Source: Shewanella colwelliana ATCC 39565 | GTDB taxonomy: Bacteria > Pseudomonadota > Gammaproteobacteria > Enterobacterales > Shewanellaceae | NCBI RefSeq assembly: GCF_000518705.1 | Contig: NZ_JAEC01000032.1 | Span: forward strand, 1 to 57,897 | Length of the DNA: 57,897 nucleotides | Direction of reading: 5' to 3' | Shown: positions 43,697 through 52,644 of the stretch, piece by piece | How the letters are laid out: each line of letters starts with the position of its first letter | Position numbering within the stretch: position 1 is the first letter of the stretch | Made by a program: the position numbers and the translations under genes | The notes under the pieces: model-generated | Told to the model about the DNA's origin: nothing | Database searches by the model: none | What the model saw: only the letters and a program-made list of their open reading frames with translations

Positions 43697-43909
43697 ATGT
43701 AAATTGAAGGTTATCAAAAAGAGTGCGATAAAACGCGTCACTATGTGCAAGTGCCGTCAAACAATATGACTTAAGCAAAGATATAACATTCTTTAACAAA
43801 CAACTTGAAGTGTTGCACCAATAAAATAGTCTCAATGGTAGCGAAATTGCTGACAACCATAACTGATTGTCAGCAACGCCTCAGTGGTTAACTATGGCGT
43901 TACAGCAGT

Positions 43910-46213
43910 TTACAGGCCGTTTTGGTATTGCAACGAGGTCGACTCTGGCACTAATCGCTCCAGCATAACGCTGGCTTCACGGTTGCCATTAAGCAGGGCG
44001 TCGAACTGCTTAATTAACTCAACTTTGTCTGGTGACTGTCTGTCACCCGCACCAATATTAGTCAAATCAATCATAAAGCCATCAAACATCTCACCTAGAT
44101 CATCAATAATGTCCGTATTTAAAAACTGATCTTGGTTATAAATGCTTGGGTAACCCGCTTTTTGCTTATCGATAGCAAACGAATCGCCTTTGAGGTTTTT
44201 AATGCTGGTCGACTTATCGCACGACAACATACAGCCATTATCGATACGAGGTTTTTCACACCCCACGCTCTGCTGAAAGAAACACTGACGACTGGCCATC
44301 AATAAAATCGGGTGATAGATGCTATAGAGCATTTTAAAGTTATCAGGCCTTGCTATCTGCTTAATTTGCTGCCTATTTATCTCATTCGAAATAAAGGCGC
44401 CACCGCATTCAAATCCTTGCTTGAGTGCCAGTAACGCAAAGGAGTTAGTGGTATTTAAGAATGGTCCAGCAAGCCATTTTATGCCCAGTTGCTGTGCATG
44501 GTAGGCAATACCTGTGTTATTAGTAACAATCAGCTTTGGCTTTACTTGCTGCAAAATATTTAGCGCAACGTCAAAGTCCTTGCCAATTAGCACTGGCGGG
44601 AACCAAGGAATTAACCTAGGGTTTTGCAACAAGAAATCGACATACTTAGTACAGCCACGCTTATAGGCATCGGGTAGCTTAAAGTAGATATCACCATCAG
44701 TCACATCCGCCAGGGCGACATCCTCCTCATCACATATCAGTAGTGACAGCTCTATCGCTTGTCCCGCAGGCTTAGGGGAGTGTTCAAGCTTAGGTAATGG
44801 CACTTCAGCAATCACAGCAACATCATGGTTCAAATAAGCAAGCAGCGCATTTTTAAGCGTAGTAATTTCGCGATATGGAATACTTAAGCCATTGGTTAGC
44901 TGCTCAGTATCAAGCTCCATCAATTCATAGTTGGCGTTATTGATGTTTTTAAAGCGTTTTTCAATCGCTTCCTTATCAACACTTAACTCTTCACTCGGTC
45001 GCATCAGGCTTGTGGAACTAAAGCACTTGGTTACCGTTCTAGTACTGGCTTCGTCTCCAGCCACAAGACTATCACTTTGCTCGGTTGTCACGGTTAAACG
45101 TAGCGGCTCACCTTGTTCACTGGCAAAGCACAAACGAAGCTTTATTTTATCGATACTCAAGTGGGCAATTTTTTCATCCACTGAGGCATTGATTTCCTGT
45201 TTGTCTAACTGCAATTGCTGCTTAGCATCGTGGATCTGTACCACAGAGATCGACTCGCCTTTTTCGGCTTTGAGCCTATCAACCAAATGATTTTTAGAAT
45301 TATCACGGGGATTATCGATAAACATCGACTGGTTTAAATCACCACGCAAAAACGCATTAGTAAAATCGCGGTTAAATACCTTATATAAGCGCTCACCATC
45401 TTGGGTGAGCTCGCCAGTTTCAACATAACCATCAATCTGCTTACGAAAGCTATCAATCACAGTATGAACATAGCTAGCCCCTTTAATACGGCCTTCCACT
45501 TTAAAGGAGTAGACCCCAGCATCAATCAATGCGGGTAAGTCGAAAAATGCAGAGTTATCTTTGATATTTAATGGAAAATTATGCCCTGACTCGGTCGTTT
45601 CATACTCTTCGCGGCACGCTTGGCTGCAACGCCCACGATTACCAGAGTTACCTGCACTGGCCGACGTTGAATAGCAAAGACCCGAAAATGCGACACATAA
45701 TGATCCATGCACAAACACCTCTAATAAGGTGTCATGCTCCTGCCCCACTTTGGCTAATGCCGTGATCTCCCGCAAATTAAGCTCTCGCGACAGGTTTACC
45801 CGGCTGGCACCCAGTGCTTTCAAAAATGGAATTTGCCCCGCATTGTGAGTTGTTAGCTGCGTCGATGCATGAATATCAAGGGTCGGAAAATAGTTACGCA
45901 ATACATACAGTAAGCCCAGATCTTGTACAATCACACCATCTAGCGTGGTATTAACCAACTTATTTAAAAGTTTAAATATGGTTTTAAACTCTTGCTCTAA
46001 GATGACAATATTGAGGGTTAAGAAAATTCGACAATCATATTGATGGGCAAGTCTGATGATCCCCACAAGTTGATCGAATGAAATATTAGCGGCGCGATTG
46101 CGGGCATTAAAGGTATCCAAACCACAATACACGGCGTCTGCACCTGCAATAATGGCGGCTTTAATAGCATCAATGTCGCCACCCGGCGCTAATAATTCAA
46201 TCTTGGGTTTCAT
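43910..46213 (-). CDS. Large U32-family protein with two Cys clusters
   Basis: A 767-residue U32-family (collagenase-like) protein. The N-terminal half starts PKIELLAPGGDIDAIKAAI with a TIM-barrel layout and contains the family Cys cluster SLCVAFSGLCYSTSASAGN and RGRCSQAC (about 175-205), which in RlhA/TrhP-type members is tied to an iron-sulfur cluster and RNA hydroxylation. A DUF3656-like middle follows (about 380-500). The C-terminal part is a second U32-like region with CFFQQSVGC and GCMLSCD (about 665-690). It is therefore longer than E. coli YhbU or RlhA. The ATG at 46213 is chosen over an upstream GTG. An RNA-modifying role is inferred. Confidence 0.88.
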   Translation of the reverse strand: MKPKIELLAPGGDIDAIKAAIIAGADAVYCGLDTFNARNRAANISFDQLVGIIRLAHQYDCRIFLTLNIVILEQEFKTIFKLLNKLVNTTLDGVIVQDLGLLYVLRNYFPTLDIHASTQLTTHNAGQIPFLKALGASRVNLSRELNLREITALAKVGQEHDTLLEVFVHGSLCVAFSGLCYSTSASAGNSGNRGRCSQACREEYETTESGHNFPLNIKDNSAFFDLPALIDAGVYSFKVEGRIKGASYVHTVIDSFRKQIDGYVETGELTQDGERLYKVFNRDFTNAFLRGDLNQSMFIDNPRDNSKNHLVDRLKAEKGESISVVQIHDAKQQLQLDKQEINASVDEKIAHLSIDKIKLRLCFASEQGEPLRLTVTTEQSDSLVAGDEASTRTVTKCFSSTSLMRPSEELSVDKEAIEKRFKNINNANYELMELDTEQLTNGLSIPYREITTLKNALLAYLNHDVAVIAEVPLPKLEHSPKPAGQAIELSLLICDEEDVALADVTDGDIYFKLPDAYKRGCTKYVDFLLQNPRLIPWFPPVLIGKDFDVALNILQQVKPKLIVTNNTGIAYHAQQLGIKWLAGPFLNTTNSFALLALKQGFECGGAFISNEINRQQIKQIARPDNFKMLYSIYHPILLMASRQCFFQQSVGCEKPRIDNGCMLSCDKSTSIKNLKGDSFAIDKQKAGYPSIYNQDQFLNTDIIDDLGEMFDGFMIDLTNIGAGDRQSPDKVELIKQFDALLNGNREASVMLERLVPESTSLQYQNGL

Positions 46214-46340
46214 CACGGTAAGCAGGTCTCTGTAAACATTAAAGCGGGAATGGTACCCGTATATTTTGCCTATTAATATCGCTAAAGTAGATTAAACATT
46301 AGCAAACTCGTAAATAAGTCACCTAGGAATAGTCTATAAA

Positions 46341-47003
46341 ATGAATAAAAATAATAATTTACCTATCATCTATTCCCTAAGAAACTGCCCCTTTGCCATG
46401 CGTGCTAGAATCGCAATTTATAAATCTCAGCAGCCAGTACTGTTGCGTGACATCGTATTAAAAGACAAACCCACCGAGATGTTAGTCGTATCACCTAAAG
46501 GCACAGTCCCCGTATTGGTCACCCCAAATGGCACTGTGATAGAAGAGAGCTTTGAAGTGATGTTGTGGGCGCTTAGCATGAGCGATCCCGACGATCTGTT
46601 GTGCTCGGGTGATGATGAGATGCTAGCGAGCATGCAAACCTTAATCTATCGATTTGATAATGAGTTCAAGCGCTACTTAGAAAACTATAAATGTGCTAAA
46701 CGCTACAGCGAAACGAATATCATCGAATGTCGCCAAGCTTGTGAAGTCTATATCGCTCAACTGGAGCAATTATTAACGGCGCATCAATACCTGTTGGCCG
46801 ATAGAGAGAGCCTTGCCGACATCGCCTTGCTACCATTTATCCGCCAATTTGCCCGCGTCGAGCGCCAATGGTATCTGCAAGCTCCTTATCCCCATGTTCG
46901 CCAATGGCTTAACCGCTACTTGCAAAGTAAGATGTTCAGTAAAGTAATGACAAAGCATCAATTGTGGCTACCTAATCGTAGCGATCTTCTGTTTGGTGGG
47001 TGA
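46341..47003 (+). CDS. Glutathione S-transferase-like protein
   Basis: A 220-residue GST. The N-terminal thioredoxin-like domain starts PIIYSLRNCPFAMRARIAIY, with Cys in a glutaredoxin-like CPFA context, and has the cis-Pro/Ser motif GTVPVLVTPNGTVIEES for glutathione binding. The C-terminal helical domain contains HQYLLADRESLADIALLPFI. The Cys at the active site favours a thiol-transferase role over classical conjugation. It is divergent from the U32 gene and followed by the DUF3297 gene 143 bases later. Confidence 0.87.
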   Translation: MNKNNNLPIIYSLRNCPFAMRARIAIYKSQQPVLLRDIVLKDKPTEMLVVSPKGTVPVLVTPNGTVIEESFEVMLWALSMSDPDDLLCSGDDEMLASMQTLIYRFDNEFKRYLENYKCAKRYSETNIIECRQACEVYIAQLEQLLTAHQYLLADRESLADIALLPFIRQFARVERQWYLQAPYPHVRQWLNRYLQSKMFSKVMTKHQLWLPNRSDLLFGG

Positions 47004-47146
47004 AATGATATAACGATCGTTTATGCCTCAAACTTGGTGCCGTCTCTATAAGGCTAACTTTTGCTGAGCTAGCCACGTTAATTTCTTGAGCCTCAGCGCA
47101 GTATTACCTACAATGACGCACGCTTTATTCACTACAGACAACGAGC

Positions 47147-47392
47147 ATGAACGACACAACATCACAACCAGCCTTACCGGATCGCCTTTCAGTTAATCCA
47201 CGTAGCCCACATCATGTGGCTGCCATTTTTGAACACGACATTGGTATTCGCGTTAATGGCAAAGAACGTTTTGATGTGGAAGAGTATTGCATCAGTGAAG
47301 GTTGGGTCAAAGTCCCTTCAAAATCCTTAGACCGTCGTGGACAACCACTACTCTTGACCGTTAAAGGCACCGTTGAAGCGTTTTACCGTTAA
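47147..47392 (+). CDS. DUF3297 family protein
   Basis: An 81-residue protein of DUF3297: LPDRLSVNPRSPHHVAAIFEHDIGIRVNGKER, EEYCISEGWVKVP and a C-terminal TVKGTVEAFYR. Small, soluble and of unknown function, widespread in proteobacteria. It ends at a strong bidirectional terminator shared with the convergent efflux operon. Confidence 0.87.
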   Translation: MNDTTSQPALPDRLSVNPRSPHHVAAIFEHDIGIRVNGKERFDVEEYCISEGWVKVPSKSLDRRGQPLLLTVKGTVEAFYR

Positions 47393-47413
47393 GACAAATG
47401 GTCCTTAAAGTCT

Positions 47414-47443
47414 AAAAAGGCGAACCTATGTGTTCGCCTTTTT
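47414..47443. terminator. Bidirectional intrinsic terminator
   Basis: AAAAAGGCGAAC (47414-47425) and GTTCGCCTTTTT (47432-47443) form a perfect 12-bp stem with a CTATGT loop between convergent genes. Confidence 0.93.
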
Positions 47444-47452
47444 AATGCGTTT

Positions 47453-49078
47453 TTACCCAGACTTAGGCTTACGAATCGACAGCACAGCCACCACAGCGAT
47501 CAGCAATAGCCCGCCCATAATCAAAAACACATCGTTGTAGGCTTGAATATAGGCTTGCTGCGTCATCGTTTGTCCCAATAAGGCTTGTGCCTGAGCATTG
47601 GCAGTAATGGGGTCAGATCCCGCAGACTGCAGCATACTGGCACTTTGCGCCAAGTAATCTTGGGCATAACTACTCACCGCAGGAATAGACTCCTTTAAAC
47701 GTGCCAGATGGGTACGCGCTAAGTTATCGGTCAGTGTTGCCACCAGTGCAATACCACAAGCGCCACCAAGATTTCGCATCACGTTCAACACGGTCGAGGC
47801 AGAGGCATTCTCTTCCGCTTTAATATGCATGGTCGCTAGTATGCCAATGGGCACTAAAATAAACGGCTGCCCCAAGGCCCTTATAATTTGCGAAGCAATC
47901 ATCTGCTGGCCAGCAAAATCTGCGGTCATATGACTATTCATGTAATAACTAAGCGCGAACATCGAAAAGCCAAACGCGGCCAGATAGCGCCCATCGAAAT
48001 GCTTCATCAGCTTGGGAACAAATGGCAAGACTAAGAGTTGGGGAAAACCCATCCACATGATCACCTCCCCAATTTCTAACGGGTTGTAATTATGTATCTG
48101 CGACAGATAAAGTGGGATCATGTAAATCGCGCCAAACAAGCCCATACCCAATAGAAAATAGGCCAAAGTGGAAATAGCAAAGTCGCGTTGCCCAAGCAGT
48201 CGCAAGTTGACCAGTGGGGTTCGATGGCGCAGCTCTATCCAAATAAATAGTGCAATATTCACGGCAGCGATAATGGCTAAATGACGAATCAAGTCTGAAC
48301 CAAACCAATCCTTACGATTGCCCTCCTCAAGCACCACCTCTAAACACCCCATCCCTAGTGCCATGGTGACAATACCCGCCAGATCTACATTTTTAAGCTT
48401 GTCCCACAAAACTGGCTTTTTCTCTAACCCGTAGGCCAGCATTGCCATCACCAACAGACCTGGTGGCACATTAATGTAAAACAGATAATGCCAGCTAAAT
48501 TGCTCGGTTAACCAACCACCCAATGTTGGGCCAATTGAGGGGGCAAAGGTGGCTGTGACCCCAAACAGCGCCATACCAATGGCACGCTTATCATCGGGTA
48601 AGAACTCTAGGATCAGTCGAAAAGCTAAAGGAATTAACGCGCCGCCAAAGAAGCCTTGCAGAGCCCTGAAGGCGATCATCGACTCAAGGTTCCAAGACAA
48701 TGAACACAGCACCGAGGCAATAATAAAGGCAGAGGTTGTCCACAATAGGTAACGACGTGTCGATAACCCTGTGCTTAACCAGCCAGATAGTGGAATCGCT
48801 ATCATCTCAGCCACTAAATAAGCGGTTGCTATCCAACTGCCCTCTTCTAATGTGGCCCCGAGGCTGCCTTGGATCTCTTTCATCGACGCATTGGTGATCT
48901 GAATATCCAGAATCGCCATAAAGGCACCAATTAGGCCACCAAACACCGCAATCCAAGCTCGGCGACTGCCCCGCTCGAACCCTTGCGGTTTAACCACTTG
49001 CGAAGTAACGTCTCGACTTCCAGCATCAAGTGCCGATGCGTTTCCCATTGAGTTATTGGTACTGCTAAGAGTGCTCAT
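47453..49078 (-). CDS. EmrB-like MFS drug efflux transporter (DHA2)
   Basis: A 541-residue, 14-helix major-facilitator drug exporter of the DHA2/EmrB family. The first helix after a ~35-residue cytosolic tail is GLIGAFMAILDIQITNASM with the family Asp, and helix 5 carries GVTATFAPSIGPTLGGWLTE. With the EmrA-like adaptor encoded just upstream, one base away, and an outer-membrane TolC channel encoded elsewhere, it would expel hydrophobic compounds across both membranes. The substrate is not predictable. Expression is probably set by the divergent LysR gene. Confidence 0.9.
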   Translation of the reverse strand: MSTLSSTNNSMGNASALDAGSRDVTSQVVKPQGFERGSRRAWIAVFGGLIGAFMAILDIQITNASMKEIQGSLGATLEEGSWIATAYLVAEMIAIPLSGWLSTGLSTRRYLLWTTSAFIIASVLCSLSWNLESMIAFRALQGFFGGALIPLAFRLILEFLPDDKRAIGMALFGVTATFAPSIGPTLGGWLTEQFSWHYLFYINVPPGLLVMAMLAYGLEKKPVLWDKLKNVDLAGIVTMALGMGCLEVVLEEGNRKDWFGSDLIRHLAIIAAVNIALFIWIELRHRTPLVNLRLLGQRDFAISTLAYFLLGMGLFGAIYMIPLYLSQIHNYNPLEIGEVIMWMGFPQLLVLPFVPKLMKHFDGRYLAAFGFSMFALSYYMNSHMTADFAGQQMIASQIIRALGQPFILVPIGILATMHIKAEENASASTVLNVMRNLGGACGIALVATLTDNLARTHLARLKESIPAVSSYAQDYLAQSASMLQSAGSDPITANAQAQALLGQTMTQQAYIQAYNDVFLIMGGLLLIAVVAVLSIRKPKSG

Positions 49079-49079
49079 C

Positions 49080-50144
49080 CTAGCGACTCAAGTTAGCCGT
49101 CAAGGTCGACACTTCAGCCACAGAAGTATCAACATCCACCACCGCACTTAATCCGGGGACAACTCTTGCGGCATCAGCGCCTTGCTCTTTCAGCGGCAAA
49201 CGAATACGTACCGGAATACGTTGTACAATTTTAGTAAAGTTTCCGGTGGCATTTTCAGCCGGCAATAAACTAAATTTGGAGCCGGAAGCCGGTGACAGAC
49301 TATCGATAACACCTGTAAAGGTTTGGTCGGGAAACGCATCGAGACTAACCTGCACCGGCTGGCCAGGCTGCATATGCTGGATCTGCGTCTCTTTAAAGTT
49401 CGCGGTGATCCACACAGCCCCATCCGGAACCAAACTGTATAACGCTTGGCCTGGTTGCACATACTGTCCAACCTTTGCACCACGCTTACCTATGATGCCA
49501 GAAAAAGGCGCGGTGACCCTGGTATCGTTAAGTTGAATGTTGGCCAATGTCAGGCTTGCTGTGGCTTGATCTACGTCAGAGTCGGCTTGTGTCAGTTGCG
49601 CATTAAACACCGCTAATTCACGCTCCTTAGCGACTAACTGCGCTTTAGCTTCATCTAAATGCGCATTAGCTGAGTCAAACCCAGCTTGCAACTCATCGAC
49701 ATCATCTTGAGAACTATAGTTACTGGCTTTCAGCTTTTGTGCTCGGCTCAACTGCTGTTGTGCTCGAACCCTGTCAGAAACCGCGGCTACTACGCCAGAG
49801 CGTGCTTGGCTTATTAGCGCTTGCTGCAGATCGACCTTAGCGGCTAAGGTTTGCAAGTTCGCCTTAGCGCTTGCCAATATTGCTTCACTCTGGCTCACTT
49901 TCGCCACGAATTGACTATCTTCAAGCTGCGCTAATAACTGTCCAGCCTCAACATGTTGATTATCGCTCACATTAGCCAACACCACATACCCCGGCACTTT
50001 GACGCTAATATTAGAGATGTCGTTTTCAACATAGGCGTTGTCAGTCGATTCGGTAAACCTGACTAGCGTCCACCAGTAATAGCCCATTCCAATCACCGCA
50101 GCGAACAGTACAGGGACAACAAACACCATTTTACTTTTGGACAT
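49080..50144 (-). CDS. EmrA-like HlyD-family periplasmic adaptor
   Basis: A 354-residue membrane-fusion protein of the EmrA type. An N-terminal anchor (about 8-25) precedes a biotinyl-lipoyl-like region (VKVPGYVVLANVSDNQHVEAGQLLA near 50-75), a coiled-coil hairpin (about 80-210), the second lipoyl half (VTAPFSGIIGKRGAKVGQYVQPGQALY), and a beta-barrel domain. It links the inner-membrane exporter to TolC. AGGAG lies seven bases before the ATG at 50144. The gene is cotranscribed with the emrB-like gene. Confidence 0.9.
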   Translation of the reverse strand: MSKSKMVFVVPVLFAAVIGMGYYWWTLVRFTESTDNAYVENDISNISVKVPGYVVLANVSDNQHVEAGQLLAQLEDSQFVAKVSQSEAILASAKANLQTLAAKVDLQQALISQARSGVVAAVSDRVRAQQQLSRAQKLKASNYSSQDDVDELQAGFDSANAHLDEAKAQLVAKERELAVFNAQLTQADSDVDQATASLTLANIQLNDTRVTAPFSGIIGKRGAKVGQYVQPGQALYSLVPDGAVWITANFKETQIQHMQPGQPVQVSLDAFPDQTFTGVIDSLSPASGSKFSLLPAENATGNFTKIVQRIPVRIRLPLKEQGADAARVVPGLSAVVDVDTSVAEVSTLTANLSR

Positions 50145-50163
50145 ATTTGACTCCTAGATTTGT

Positions 50164-50196
50164 TAAACCTATTGTACTACTGTCTCACCAGGTTTA
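50164..50196. promoter_or_regulatory. Candidate LysR operator in the emrAB-lysR gap
   Basis: TAAACCT (50164-50170) and AGGTTTA (50190-50196) form a 7-bp inverted repeat in the 97-base gap between the divergent genes. It fits the expected location for autoregulation plus target control. Assigned by symmetry only. Confidence 0.45.
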
Positions 50197-50241
50197 TTAG
50201 ATAGCTAAAATTCAACCAACTGTTTCACAGGTGTAACAATC

Positions 50242-51177
50242 ATGGATCTCAATCAGGTACAAATTTTCGCGCAAGTGGTTGAACAAGGTAGCTTTACAGG
50301 TGCCGCCAAAGCACTGGGCATCACCAAAGCAACCGTCAGTAGAAAGGTCGCCGAACTGGAAGCGGATGCCGGAGCGCAATTGCTGTTTCGCACCACGAGA
50401 GCACTAAAGCTTACCGAGGCGGGGTCGAGCTATTACAACCGGATCAGTAAAATTTTGGTCGACTTACAAAACGCAGAAGACCAGCTCAGTGCCAATCAGG
50501 AGATCATCAAAGGCAACCTAAAAATTGTCTGCCCCATTGAACTGGGCCAGTTATTTTTGGGCCGTATTTTTGCGCAATTCTTAGCGGCTTATCCCGACAT
50601 CACTATCGACGCCGAGCTGACCAACCGTAAAGTGGATGTCATAGAGGAAGGGATTGATATACTTTTTCAAATCACTGAAAGCAATGACGCGAGGCTACAG
50701 CAATACGAAATAGTCAATGCCCATAAAGCATTGATGGCTAGCCCAACATACTTGGCTAAACATGGCACCCCAACGGTACCGCAAGACCTTGCCCAACATA
50801 CCGCGATTAAGCTGCAATCGGCACATATCGATGGTAGCTGGAAAATCTTTGATGGTAAGCAGTGGGTGGCGATGGAGCCCAAAGCACAACTCACGGTAAA
50901 CAATGTCACTTTAGCGCGAGAAGCCGCTATTGAAGGGTTAGGTATCACCGCTGTGCCCAGCCTTATTGCCCAAGAAGCGTTAGAAAAAAAACTCTTAATA
51001 CCCGTATTAGAAGATTACCCAATGCTGCAAACCAAGGTCACTGTGAGTTTTCCACAGCGCGCTTATCTGCCCCGTAAATACCGGGTGTTCATTGAGTTTT
51101 TATACGCGGCCGTATTTAAGCGCTGGCAAGACCGTGTGCTGCAAGTGCCTGACTTTGTGAGCCCTCCAGCTGAGTAA
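50242..51177 (+). CDS. LysR-family transcriptional regulator
   Basis: A 311-residue LysR-type protein of the CrgA-like subgroup. The helix-turn-helix is at about 3-62 (QIFAQVVEQGSFTGAAKALGITKATVSRKVAELE), followed by the periplasmic-binding-like effector domain (KGNLKIVCPIELGQLFLGRIFAQFLAAYPDI). It lies divergently beside emrAB, making it the likely regulator of that pump. AGGTG is upstream. The inducer is unknown. Confidence 0.9.
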   Translation: MDLNQVQIFAQVVEQGSFTGAAKALGITKATVSRKVAELEADAGAQLLFRTTRALKLTEAGSSYYNRISKILVDLQNAEDQLSANQEIIKGNLKIVCPIELGQLFLGRIFAQFLAAYPDITIDAELTNRKVDVIEEGIDILFQITESNDARLQQYEIVNAHKALMASPTYLAKHGTPTVPQDLAQHTAIKLQSAHIDGSWKIFDGKQWVAMEPKAQLTVNNVTLAREAAIEGLGITAVPSLIAQEALEKKLLIPVLEDYPMLQTKVTVSFPQRAYLPRKYRVFIEFLYAAVFKRWQDRVLQVPDFVSPPAE

Positions 51178-51263
51178 ACGATGAGTCTACATATAATTCA
51201 GCGCTTCATAGAGCGACTCGTTGTGAAGCAAACACAGCAAAATGGAGATTGCCATAAAAGCGG

Positions 51264-52358
51264 TCACTTCGCCCTTTCTAATGCCTTCTCCCATAGCTGC
51301 TCAATCACATTGCGCTGACGTCGACTCAAGATCGGCCATAAAATCCGATTATCGGTAATAAATTGCTGTTCGAAGTTGGGTAAACCTGCTCGCTGCTCTG
51401 CACTCAAATTTTCGCTAATATAAAGGTTAACAGGCTCACTCCCTATGCCGTTTACAATTGCTTGCCACTGAAATTGCTCCCCTATAGTGAAATTAATCCA
51501 CTCTTCAGCAATACGTTTTAGCCGCGGTTTACCTTCAAGTGTATAACTCAAAGCATGACCATCAACCCAACCGGTGGTGCCCTCTTTAGGTTGAGCTATC
51601 TTCCAGTGCTGCCCCTGCTTTTTTAGTCCAGGGAATGAGAACCCCCAAGCAGCCGCCAACTTGTTATCCTCAAGGTCTTCGGGCTTGTCTACACCTTCCC
51701 ACAAGCCGCTGGCATTCTTAATTAGTGCGGTTAACTTATTCAATACCTCCTCACTACGCAGTTTGTCTATGTTAGCAATATCTTGCGGATCAAAGCCCAA
51801 CGCCAACGCCGTAATATAAACATTGACCTCGTAGTAATCTGAGCTGAGAGAGTATTGCTGTTTCATCTGTTCATCCCACAGCACATTCCATGAGGTTGGT
51901 GCGGGTTGAACTTTATCTACATTATAAGCCAGCCCATAGGGACCATGAGCCAATGCCACCGAGTAAACGTTTGCGTCAACGGTGCAATAATCAGCCCACT
52001 GCAATGATGGTAATAGCTTGAAGTAATTAGGAATGTTATCAAGGTTTATAGCCAACAACAGTCCTTTCTCAATCAAATTAAATCGATCATCCTTGATGAT
52101 GTTATGACTGGGTGTCAGGATATCCACTCGCTTTCTTCTTAACTGATAGAAATACTCCTCCGATGAAGAGACATAGGAGATTTTAAACTCTAAATCTTCA
52201 TCGTATTTTTCTTTTATCAATGCCTTAAAACGCTCTACCTGTGCTGCTGGCGCATAGCCTTCCCAGGTCAACAACCTAAGCTCAATCCCGCCTTCAACTG
52301 GCAAGCAAACTAAGTAAAAAAGAAACAAATAACTGACAACCTTTTTGCTGGATATCAT
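51264..52358 (-). CDS. Orphan PotD-like extracellular solute-binding protein
   Basis: A 364-residue periplasmic binding protein of the family that includes PotD/PotF (polyamine binding). A signal peptide (about 1-22) is followed by LRLLTWEGYAPAAQVERF, the typical start of the mature domain, and the middle motif HGPYGLAYNVDKVQPAPTSWNVLWD. The C terminus ends in a basic helix (SRRQRNVIEQLWEKALERAK). No transporter genes accompany it, and a second binding protein is encoded divergently 286 bases away. Ligand is a guess (polyamine-like). Confidence 0.85.
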   Translation of the reverse strand: MISSKKVVSYLFLFYLVCLPVEGGIELRLLTWEGYAPAAQVERFKALIKEKYDEDLEFKISYVSSSEEYFYQLRRKRVDILTPSHNIIKDDRFNLIEKGLLLAINLDNIPNYFKLLPSLQWADYCTVDANVYSVALAHGPYGLAYNVDKVQPAPTSWNVLWDEQMKQQYSLSSDYYEVNVYITALALGFDPQDIANIDKLRSEEVLNKLTALIKNASGLWEGVDKPEDLEDNKLAAAWGFSFPGLKKQGQHWKIAQPKEGTTGWVDGHALSYTLEGKPRLKRIAEEWINFTIGEQFQWQAIVNGIGSEPVNLYISENLSAEQRAGLPNFEQQFITDNRILWPILSRRQRNVIEQLWEKALERAK

Positions 52359-52644
52359 CGAGAATTAGCCAAAACCATCACGTCGCTTGAGTATAGTTGA
52401 AACTTAATTGCTCATATTGCAACTAACGCCCGGAATAATCATACGCAATAGTACCTAACCTTATCTTCATGACCTACAATATAGCCGCAGTAACATCCTT
52501 AGCCTCACTGTAAATGACGGGCGATGTGTTACGAGAAATGGGAGAACGCGCGTATCTTTAATCTAGTGACTTTGCTACCTTAGTGTTGCAACATTGTTCT
52601 CAAAGTGTGACTCAAAAATGGGGTTACTTTTTTAGGAGAGACGT

